36,086 bases of DNA from Geobacter sp. UBA698 (lineage in GTDB: Bacteria > Desulfobacterota > Desulfuromonadia > Geobacterales > Pseudopelobacteraceae). The notes beneath the pieces were generated by a model that searched no databases, was not told the DNA's origin, and saw only the letters and a list, made by a program, of their open reading frames with translations. The stretch is from positions 1 to 36,086 of the forward strand of contig DBMM01000027.1 of assembly GCA_002298925.1 (NCBI GenBank). Direction: 5' to 3'. Position numbers and translations under genes: made by a program. Of this stretch, positions 21,383 to 28,506 are shown piece by piece; within the stretch, counting starts at the first letter, position 1, and each line of letters opens with the position of its first letter.

Positions 21383-23572
21383 TCACGGGTTCTCGGTTAC
21401 GTTTGAATTCAAGCCAATCTGTTCGAGTTTCAGCGCATATTTCAGCGCGGCCTCCCGCTCCAGGAAATTACCGGTCGAAAGCAGGAAGGTCGCTATGGAG
21501 ACGGATGACTTCTCAGGGCGAACCTTTATGCCGACTCTGGCAAGCCGCTCCTGCTCTTTGATGGCACTGTTCTGGTCGATGAATGAGCCTGCATATACAA
21601 CGTAGCGTTTATTTTCGTCCATATGTATGAAGCCGTTGGCCTTGTTGAGCTGAAGCATTTTGAGAAACTTCTGGGCTGAAGAATTATTTCTGTATTTCCC
21701 CTGATACAGTCGTACTACCTGCTCTGTTTTCTGTGGCCCGTCCTTTATCTGCGGAATCAGTCCGACGCTTTTTATTTTTGAAATAGCGTCCGCCATCATC
21801 GCTTTGGAAGAAAATTCACCGATTATAAGTGTATAGGTCTTGCTGGCGGCAGGTTTGCCTGTCAGCACTGGAACCACGTTGCTTGTTGTCACCGCTTTTT
21901 CCGCTCCGGCGGGGACGGCTTCGGGAGTGGAAGGGAGTGACGGCGTAGAGCTTTTTGCCGTCTGATCGAGCTCCGGGGGAGCGCTCGCTGTTTCGCCGGT
22001 AACCGTGGCAAGGTCAAGCATGGGAGTGGCCTTGTCAATGTGGATGCCACTGCGCTCAAGCAGCAGACCGGTGTCTTTCCATAGTTTTGTGACGGCATTC
22101 GAAAAAGTCTCGATCGCTTCCAATTGTGAATTTCGGGCTACATTCAGGTCGTTTTCAGCGTTAATTACATCTTGAATCGTGGCCGTCTTGAGCAGATTGC
22201 TCTTGCGGTACTGTTCCAGCCGCTGCTCGGCGGATTGAGTTGATTTGTCATTCAGCTGCATCTGCAAGCGTGCCGATATAAGGGCGCGCATGTCATATTC
22301 GACATCATTGCGGATTCTCCATGACAGGGCTTTGATCTGATCCCGGGCCTGCTCCGACCGGATCCTGCTCTTGATGTACTCGTTGTGTGCCGTTGTATTG
22401 CCGAGCGGAACACTGAACAGCATGCCGGCGGTCCAGAATGTGCCGGGATGATTCCCTAGCTGCCGGTAACTTTCGCCGAAGTTGTACCCGGTACCGGTAA
22501 GACCTCCGCTGGCATTAATGGAGAGATCAGGCAGGGATTGATGCCGGGCAACGCGCTCCTGCAACTGGGCAGTCTGCAAACTCACCTTAAGCTGCTTCAG
22601 GTCGGAGCGACTTGCCAGTGCCGCATTCACGGCCTGCTCGTCTGTTTCCAGTGGTTCAACCTTGGAAGGGGGATCACTGGGTACAATGTGCAGTGGCGTA
22701 TCCAGACCAATCTGGTAGCGTAGGTTGGTCTCCTGGTCAGTAACATTGCGAGATGCTTCGATGAAATCTTTTCTCCTTTGCGCAATGGCAAATTCTGCAT
22801 TGGCAATTTCAAGCTGTTGGGCAGCCCCCGCTTCACTCTTCCTGACCCCGTCCAGCAGCGTTTGAGCCGAAATCAGTGCCGCCTCGCGCGTTTCCCGTAT
22901 CTGCCGAAGGACATACAGGCGGTTGTAGGCGGTGATGACATTGGAAACAGTTTCGTTGGCGGCGCCACGAAAACGCTCCAATGAATCCTGATGGGTTGTG
23001 GCCGCCAGGGTTATGTTCAGTTCGAACGTCTCCTTCCCGGCATTTTTCAGTAACGGCTGGGTAAAGCCAATACTCGCCGTTGACTGCCATTCTCTCGATG
23101 GCGTTGTCGTTGGCTCGAACTTGAAATATCCTGTCTGGGTCGTTGCGGTGAGAGTGCCGCCTGTCGGAATATACTGGGTCAAACCGACTGTTGCGGTCAT
23201 GTTTTTTGTCGAGAAGAATGCCTCACCAGGAACGGCTGATACTCCTCCGGTGCCGGACACATTCAAGACCGGGTTATAGATCCCGTAGCTCTTGAGCGCC
23301 TCGACTGAGGCCAATTTGGAATTTTGCGATTCGATCAGCAGGTCAATATTTCTGGTGACTGCCATACCAATGGCCGCTTTCATCGACAGGATCAGTTGCG
23401 GCGGCTGCATCTGTCTTTCCGGAACGGCTGCCGGCTGCTTGACCACTGTTCTATCGGCAGGTTCGGGGGAGGGACTGCTGGCGTTGGATGACTCAGGCTG
23501 AGCGTGCGAGCATAACGGGTGGAGCGAAACAGCCAGCAGGGACAGAACCATAAATCTTGAGAATAAAGTCAT
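21383..23572 (-). CDS. TolC-type outer-membrane efflux protein with C-terminal SPOR-like repeats
   Basis: A 729-residue protein. The start at 23572 gives a clean signal peptide (MTLFSRFMVLSLLAVSLHPLCSHA) with AGGGG upstream; the longer ORF adds 38 unlikely residues. Residues about 60-520 form the OMF fold: two repeats of paired long helices and strands (MAVTRNIDLLIESQNSKLASVEALKSYG and SRSDLKQLKVSLQTAQLQ). A Pro/Ser/Thr-rich linker (about 545-590) leads to two SPOR-like repeats (YTLIIGEFSSKAMMADAISKI and YVVYAGSFIDQNSAIKEQERLARVG). TolC proteins usually have ~450-490 residues, so the tail is an addition. It heads an operon with gtrA and a GT-C gene. No inner-membrane or adaptor partner is adjacent. 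Confidence 0.85.
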   Translation of the reverse strand: MTLFSRFMVLSLLAVSLHPLCSHAQPESSNASSPSPEPADRTVVKQPAAVPERQMQPPQLILSMKAAIGMAVTRNIDLLIESQNSKLASVEALKSYGIYNPVLNVSGTGGVSAVPGEAFFSTKNMTATVGLTQYIPTGGTLTATTQTGYFKFEPTTTPSREWQSTASIGFTQPLLKNAGKETFELNITLAATTHQDSLERFRGAANETVSNVITAYNRLYVLRQIRETREAALISAQTLLDGVRKSEAGAAQQLEIANAEFAIAQRRKDFIEASRNVTDQETNLRYQIGLDTPLHIVPSDPPSKVEPLETDEQAVNAALASRSDLKQLKVSLQTAQLQERVARHQSLPDLSINASGGLTGTGYNFGESYRQLGNHPGTFWTAGMLFSVPLGNTTAHNEYIKSRIRSEQARDQIKALSWRIRNDVEYDMRALISARLQMQLNDKSTQSAEQRLEQYRKSNLLKTATIQDVINAENDLNVARNSQLEAIETFSNAVTKLWKDTGLLLERSGIHIDKATPMLDLATVTGETASAPPELDQTAKSSTPSLPSTPEAVPAGAEKAVTTSNVVPVLTGKPAASKTYTLIIGEFSSKAMMADAISKIKSVGLIPQIKDGPQKTEQVVRLYQGKYRNNSSAQKFLKMLQLNKANGFIHMDENKRYVVYAGSFIDQNSAIKEQERLARVGIKVRPEKSSVSIATFLLSTGNFLEREAALKYALKLEQIGLNSNVTENP

Positions 23573-23901
23573 GAGCAACCCCCTGTTGTCGTCGATACGT
23601 GAATTGTTGCGGCGGTCTCCCGTTTGATGAGGCCGGCGGAAGACAGCAACTGAATGATGTTCAAGATCAGTATGATATGGAACCACTTTTTAAGTGTAGC
23701 CGGTTACCTACTGGTGTCAATGGAGGGCTGTTTTTCAGGATTTCGTGTTCTTTGGAACTGAGGGTGACTCTGCGTGGGTATGGACAGGCTGGAGAATATT
23801 TAAGCGGAGAGATGCCGGGTTACTGTTCGGTGGTCAGGACATACCTGTTGGATAGGAAAATTAGATATTAAAAAAGGTGGCCTCAATCTTGATAAAAACG
23901 C
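23573..23901. other. Intergenic region with no recognised gene
   Basis: The spacer lies between divergent genes. A short ORF here has no Shine-Dalgarno and no coding character. I could not settle on a promoter for the TolC-like gene. Confidence 0.5.
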
Positions 23902-23931
23902 TTGCAGGGTGCGTAAGCGATGGATTATACT
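23902..23931 (+). promoter_or_regulatory. Promoter of the small-protein gene
   Basis: TTGCAG, 18-base spacer, TATACT, 27 bases before the ATG. Confidence 0.6.
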
Positions 23932-23957
23932 CTCATTAAGATTGAAGCGGAGATGAG

Positions 23958-24230
23958 ATGATGACTAATCCAGTCAGTAACAGTCTGCAAAACCCTGTTG
24001 ACGCAGCAGCCCTGATTCAGGCGCCGCGAAGTGCGGTTGGGAATGAAGCAAAAGCCGCAAATTTTCAGTCGACCAGCAGGAGTTCCGCCCTCAGCCTGCC
24101 TGAAGACATCGTAACCCTCTCTTCAACCCAGGCAGCCGCCAAGACCCCTTCCCAGCCGGTTTCCCCCGACGAGAAAAGAGCCCTGTTGGGAGCAGATAAC
24201 CGTCAGTACGGCTTCTCCGTTTACGGTTAA
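23958..24230 (+). CDS. Small conserved-looking protein of unknown function
   Basis: A 90-residue soluble protein, mostly Ser/Ala/Pro/Gln-rich and probably disordered. LPEDIVTLSST lies in the middle, and the C-terminal stretch SPDEKRALLGADN ends in FSVYG. The pattern 'DxVTLS ... EKxALL ... FSVYG' seems familiar to me from unannotated Geobacter proteins, but I cannot name a family. It has a GGAG site and its own promoter. Two start codons are adjacent (ATGATG). Its stop overlaps the end of the convergent holin-like gene by four bases. Confidence 0.6.
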   Translation: MMTNPVSNSLQNPVDAAALIQAPRSAVGNEAKAANFQSTSRSSALSLPEDIVTLSSTQAAAKTPSQPVSPDEKRALLGADNRQYGFSVYG

Positions 24231-24577
24231 GCGCTTTTCGTCCTAAAAATCATATTCAGCACAAAACTGATAATACTGAAGAGTAACGCCGCGATGAAAG
24301 CGGCGCCGAAGCCGCTTACCCGGAATCCGGCCACCAGATGGGCGGCCAGGTAGAACATCAGCCCGTTGATTACCAGAGTGAACAGTCCCAGGGTCAGCAT
24401 GTTGACAGGCAGGGTCAGCAGGATGATGATCGGCCGCAGAAAGGCGTTCAGCAGCCCCAGCACCAGCGTTCCGATCAGCAGGTCGCGGAAGTTGTCGATC
24501 TGGATGCCCGGTACCAGTTTCATTACGAAGAACAGGGCAAAGGCGTTCAGCACCCATGTAAGTATCAGTCGCGTCAT
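24227..24577 (-). CDS. Phage-holin-4 / YvlD family membrane protein
   Basis: A 116-residue protein with four membrane helices. The motifs LVLGLLNAFLRPIIILLTLPVNMLTLGLFTLVINGLMF are nearly diagnostic (the LN..LRP....LPIN..TLGL.....N pattern). Despite its name this family is common on bacterial chromosomes outside prophages, and its function is not established. It is last of the glgP-rarA-pfkA-corA series, 15 bases after corA. Confidence 0.85.
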   Translation of the reverse strand: MTRLILTWVLNAFALFFVMKLVPGIQIDNFRDLLIGTLVLGLLNAFLRPIIILLTLPVNMLTLGLFTLVINGLMFYLAAHLVAGFRVSGFGAAFIAALLFSIISFVLNMIFRTKSA

Positions 24578-24592
24578 GTTGTCACCGGGCGG

Positions 24593-25669
24593 CTAGAGCC
24601 ACCTTTTCCTTTTGAAATATATGATCATACCCACCGACATCGCCACCATGAATACCCACAGGCCGTAGTAACCGTTGGGCCACTCCAGTTCCGGCATGTG
24701 TTTGAAATTCATGCCGTAGACCCCCACCAGAAACGTAAGCGGCAGAAAGATGGTGCCGATTACGGTCAGAAATTTCATCACCTCGTTGGTGCGGTTGCTG
24801 ATGCTGGAAAGATACAGGTCGAGCATGCCGGATAGCAGGTCGCGGTAGGTTTCGACGGTATCGATGACCTGGACGGTATGGTCGTAGACATCGCGGAAGT
24901 AGAGCCGACTGGTGTCGCTCAACAGCTTGCTGTCCCCCCGTTCCAGAAATGAAATCGCCTCCCTGAGAGGCCAGACCGCCTTGCGCAGGAAGATGATCTC
25001 TTTTTTCATATTGTTGATCAGATGCATTGCTGTGCGGTCCGGCGTCAGGGTCAATGTCTCCTCCAGGTCGACGATCCGCTCCCCCAGTTCTTCCAGTACG
25101 TTGAAATAGCTGTCTACGATGGCATCGATCAGGGCGTAGGCCAGATAATCGGCTCCCATGGTGCGGATTCTGCCCTTGCCGCTGCGAATGCGCTCGCGCA
25201 GGTTATCGAAGACATCCCCCTTGATTCCTTCCTGGAATGTCAGCAGATAGTTTTTACCCAGAACCATGCTGAGCTGCTCGGAACTGAAATCGCCGCCATT
25301 CATTGGCCGCAGCATGCGCACCACGATAAACAGGTAATCGCCGTAGTCCTCGATTTTGGGGCGCTGCACGGTGTTGACCACGTCTTCCAGCACCAGGGGA
25401 TGCAGCCCGTAGTGCGTTCCCAGGCTGCGAATGATCTCCACATCATGCACCCCCTCGACGTTGACCCAGGTCACTCTTCCTTTCCGGTCCAGATGCGACA
25501 GACATTCCTCAGTCTGGCGGAAACTGTTCTCCTCAAAATCTTCAGGGTTGTAGCCGAAAATGGAGATCTGGGAGGCCTCCAGACGCTCTTCGCCGATATG
25601 CACCAGGGAACCGGGGGGGAGGCCGGATTTGATGGAACGTTTCTTGGTGAATCTGCGTTTGGTCGGCAT
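24593..25669 (-). CDS. corA: CorA-type magnesium/cobalt transporter
   Basis: Pentameric divalent-cation channel of the inner membrane. The 358 residues from the ATG at 25669 include a cytoplasmic domain (about 1-290) with a long stalk helix, and two C-terminal membrane helices. The signature GMN is in FLVGVYGMNFKHMPELEWPNGYY, and the protein ends in basic residues (YFKRKRWL). The longest ORF begins 19 codons upstream inside pfkA; I prefer 25669, one base after the pfkA stop, because the protein then starts MPTKRRFTKKRS, although the Shine-Dalgarno is weak. Ion specificity cannot be told from sequence. Confidence 0.93.
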   Translation of the reverse strand: MPTKRRFTKKRSIKSGLPPGSLVHIGEERLEASQISIFGYNPEDFEENSFRQTEECLSHLDRKGRVTWVNVEGVHDVEIIRSLGTHYGLHPLVLEDVVNTVQRPKIEDYGDYLFIVVRMLRPMNGGDFSSEQLSMVLGKNYLLTFQEGIKGDVFDNLRERIRSGKGRIRTMGADYLAYALIDAIVDSYFNVLEELGERIVDLEETLTLTPDRTAMHLINNMKKEIIFLRKAVWPLREAISFLERGDSKLLSDTSRLYFRDVYDHTVQVIDTVETYRDLLSGMLDLYLSSISNRTNEVMKFLTVIGTIFLPLTFLVGVYGMNFKHMPELEWPNGYYGLWVFMVAMSVGMIIYFKRKRWL

Positions 25670-25670
25670 T

Positions 25671-26630
25671 TTAGATTCCGAGCACTTCGGCCATTCTGAG
25701 GACTTCATCCTGGGGCTGTTTTTCACCCTTGATGACGTCTTCCAGGGGGGTGGCCAGCATGGAGTTGCAGGAAAGCCCCACCATCACGCCCGACACCCCG
25801 GAGATCAGCAGTTCAGTCGCCTTTTTGCCGAAACGGCTGGCCAGCAGGCGGTCGAAGACTGTTGGCGCTCCTCCCCGCTGATAGTGGCCCAGCACGGTCA
25901 CCCGTACCTCGAATCCGATGGCGTCTTTGATGCTGTTGGCAATATCCTGGGCATGGCCGGCCCCTTCGGCCAAAATGATGATGGCATTGTCGCGCCCTTC
26001 TGCGAATCGTCCGCGCAGCTGCTGGCAGATCTCGGACAGGTCGTAATCCCGTTCCGGCACCAGCGCGTATTCGGCGCCAGTGGCAATGGCCGAAATTGAG
26101 GCTAGATATCCCGAGTTGCGCCCCATGACCTCGATCACGAATGCCCTGGCATGGGACGAGGCGGTGTCCTTAATGCAGTCCACGGCGTAGAGGATATTGT
26201 TGAGAGCCGTGTCAACCCCCAGGGCCATGTCGGTGTAGGGGATGTCGTTGTCGATGCTGGCCGGAATGCCGACCACCGGAAAACCGAGGCGGTGCAGGGC
26301 CAGGGCGCCAGCCAGCGAACCGTCCCCACCCATCACGATCAGGCCATCGACCCCCATTTCGCGCAGTTTTTCAATGGCCTGCTGCTGGCCTTCCGGGGTC
26401 TTGAATTCCATGGAGCGGGCCGACTGCAGGAAGGTGCCCCCCCGGTGAAGGATGCCGGAAACCGCCTTGTTATCCAGGTTGATGGCATCTCCTTTCATCA
26501 GGCCGAGATACCCTTTGCGAATACCGATTACCTCGATGTTCATGCGCAGGGCGGTGCGTACTGCCGAGCGGATGGCCGCGTTCATGCCTGAGCAGTCGCC
26601 GCCGCTGGTAAGAATTGCCAGTCGCTTCAT
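25671..26630 (-). CDS. pfkA: ATP-dependent 6-phosphofructokinase
   Basis: Commits fructose-6-phosphate to glycolysis. At 319 residues it matches the bacterial type. Motifs: LTSGGDCSGMNAAIRS at the start (GGDAPGMNA in E. coli), MGGDGSLAGA (Gly rather than Asp after GGD, which indicates ATP rather than pyrophosphate), ASIDNDIPYTDMALG with the catalytic Asp, and VEVMGRNSGYLA for substrate binding. It lies between an SRPBCC gene and corA in the glycogen/glycolysis operon. Confidence 0.95.
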   Translation of the reverse strand: MKRLAILTSGGDCSGMNAAIRSAVRTALRMNIEVIGIRKGYLGLMKGDAINLDNKAVSGILHRGGTFLQSARSMEFKTPEGQQQAIEKLREMGVDGLIVMGGDGSLAGALALHRLGFPVVGIPASIDNDIPYTDMALGVDTALNNILYAVDCIKDTASSHARAFVIEVMGRNSGYLASISAIATGAEYALVPERDYDLSEICQQLRGRFAEGRDNAIIILAEGAGHAQDIANSIKDAIGFEVRVTVLGHYQRGGAPTVFDRLLASRFGKKATELLISGVSGVMVGLSCNSMLATPLEDVIKGEKQPQDEVLRMAEVLGI

Positions 26631-26653
26631 GTGTTCCTCCTGATATCTTGTAA

Positions 26654-27136
26654 TTATGGATTTGTGTCGTCTATGCTGTGTGCCGGGAAAATCTCCAGCA
26701 GCGCCTTGTGGCGGAACTCGAAGATTTTCCTGAGCCGCGGCTCCACGATCAGGCGGTTGACCAGACCGGTGAACTGCATGTGCGGCAGCAGGTAGTGGAC
26801 CAGGTCCTGCATCTCGACTCCGCCATCAATCTGGCGGAAACGGTGCTGATGATGCCAGAAACGATACGGACCGAAACGTTGTTCGTCAACAAAGAAAAAC
26901 GGCTTATCCACATGGGTGATCTCCGTGACCCAATCCATGGAAATTCCAAACAGCGGCCTGATGCTATAACTGATGATCTGTCCGGCGTAGGTATCGTCCT
27001 GGTGCGGCGAGGTCATGCGGAAATCCATGGCCGGCGGCGTGATCCGTGCCAGGTTGCCCGGGTCGCAGAAGAAGGACCAGGCCTGGTCCAGGCTGATCGG
27101 CAGGATCTGTTTCCGTTCCAACATGAAGGGTTTCAT
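26654..27136 (-). CDS. SRPBCC-family protein
   Basis: A 160-residue START/polyketide-cyclase-like domain: MLERKQILPISLDQAWSFFCDPGNLARITPP is the typical first strand and helix, and FWHHQHRFRQIDGGVEMQDLVHYLLPH the typical later strands. Homologues are often labelled 'cell division inhibitor' or 'ligand-binding SRPBCC', with no proven role. The start is six bases after rarA. Confidence 0.82.
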   Translation of the reverse strand: MKPFMLERKQILPISLDQAWSFFCDPGNLARITPPAMDFRMTSPHQDDTYAGQIISYSIRPLFGISMDWVTEITHVDKPFFFVDEQRFGPYRFWHHQHRFRQIDGGVEMQDLVHYLLPHMQFTGLVNRLIVEPRLRKIFEFRHKALLEIFPAHSIDDTNP

Positions 27137-27142
27137 GGGAGT

Positions 27143-28501
27143 TTATTCCGTCCTCTTTCTGTTGCGCAGCCATTCCATCCTCTCCAGGATGTTTTTTTCA
27201 TAGCCATGCCCCCTGGGAACGTAGAATTTGCGGCCGGCCAGCTTCTCCGGCAGGCATTCCTGGCCGGAGTGGCCCTGCTCGTAGTCATGGTCGTAACGGT
27301 AGCCCTTGTGGTAGCCCAGTTCCTTCATCAGTTTGGTGGGTGCGTTGCGGATATGCAGCGGTACCGGCAGGGCACCGCTTTTCCTGACCTCGGCCAGGGC
27401 CGCGTCGATGCCGGCGTAGGAAGCGTTTGATTTGGGAGCGGTGGCCAGGTAGGTCACGGCCTGACCCATGATGATGCGCCCTTCGGGCATGCCGACGAAC
27501 TGAAAACCCTGCAGGGCGGACGTGGCCATCTGCAGGGCGCGCGGGTCGGCGTTGCCGATATCCTCTGAGGCCAGGACGATCATGCGCCGCAGGATGAAGA
27601 GCGGGTCTTCTCCCGCCTCCAGCATGCGGGCCAGCCAGTACAGGGCCGCGTCCGGGTCGCTGGCGCGCATGGATTTGATGAAGGCCGAGATGACATTGTA
27701 ATGCTCTTCGCCCCCCTTGTCGTACAGCAACGCCTTTTTCTGCAGCGCCTCCTGAGCCGTTTCCAGGGTGATCAGCTTTGCCCCGTCGCCTGTGCCGCTG
27801 ATCAAGCCGGCAGCCACCTCCAGGGTGTTCAGGGCGATGCGGGCATCGCCGTCGGACTGTTCGGCCAGGAAATCCAGGGCTTCGCTGTCCGCCGACAGTC
27901 CGAGCCGGCCCAGTCCGCGCTGCTGATCGCGGAGGGCCTGCTCCAGGATGGTTTTGATGAGGGGTGCTTCCAGCTGTTTGAGGGTCAGCACACGGCAGCG
28001 GGAGAGCAGCGGGGCGATGACCTCAAAGGAGGGGTTCTCGGTGGTGGCGCCGATGATCGTGACCACCCCCTTCTCCACATAGGGCAAAAAGGCGTCCTGC
28101 TGGGATTTGTTGAAGCGGTGGATCTCATCCACAAACAGAATGGTGCGCAGCCCGCGGGCGGCATACCCTTCTGCTTCCCTGAAGATTTCGCGGATCTCCT
28201 TGACGCCGGACAGGATGGCGGAAAAGAAGATGAAGTGGGATCTGGTCTCCCTGGCGATGACATGGGCCAGGGTGGTCTTGCCGCAGCCGGGCGGCCCCCA
28301 CAGGATCAGGGATGAGAGGTTGTCGCTTTCGATCATCCGCCGCAGGATGCGTCCTTCACCCAGCAGGTGCTCCTGACCGGTGAACTCGGCCACGGTGCGG
28401 GGCCGCATGCGTTCCGCCAGGGGGGCGTGCTGAGGGACTTCAGCGTTTGTTGATGGGGCCGTGCCGTGATCCCACAGGTTTGGTGTCGATGTCTTAGGCA
28501 T
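27143..28501 (-). CDS. rarA: Replication-associated recombination protein A (RarA/MgsA)
   Basis: AAA+ ATPase of the clamp-loader class that acts at stalled replication forks. The 452 residues contain PRTVAEFTGQEHLLGEG, Walker A LWGPPGCGKTTLAH, Walker B ILFVDEIHRFNKSQQDAFLPYVE, sensor ATTENPSFEV and the C-terminal tetramerisation part (MPEGRIIMGQAVTYLATAPKSNASY, GHGYEKNILERMEWL). It sits between glgP (five bases) and the SRPBCC gene (six bases). Confidence 0.95.
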   Translation of the reverse strand: MPKTSTPNLWDHGTAPSTNAEVPQHAPLAERMRPRTVAEFTGQEHLLGEGRILRRMIESDNLSSLILWGPPGCGKTTLAHVIARETRSHFIFFSAILSGVKEIREIFREAEGYAARGLRTILFVDEIHRFNKSQQDAFLPYVEKGVVTIIGATTENPSFEVIAPLLSRCRVLTLKQLEAPLIKTILEQALRDQQRGLGRLGLSADSEALDFLAEQSDGDARIALNTLEVAAGLISGTGDGAKLITLETAQEALQKKALLYDKGGEEHYNVISAFIKSMRASDPDAALYWLARMLEAGEDPLFILRRMIVLASEDIGNADPRALQMATSALQGFQFVGMPEGRIIMGQAVTYLATAPKSNASYAGIDAALAEVRKSGALPVPLHIRNAPTKLMKELGYHKGYRYDHDYEQGHSGQECLPEKLAGRKFYVPRGHGYEKNILERMEWLRNRKRTE

Positions 28502-28506
28502 GTTGC

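Noticed and set aside
24227..24577. Prophage remnant suggested by the holin-like protein
   Set aside because: No other phage gene is nearby, and this family is common on bacterial chromosomes as a plain membrane protein in operons.
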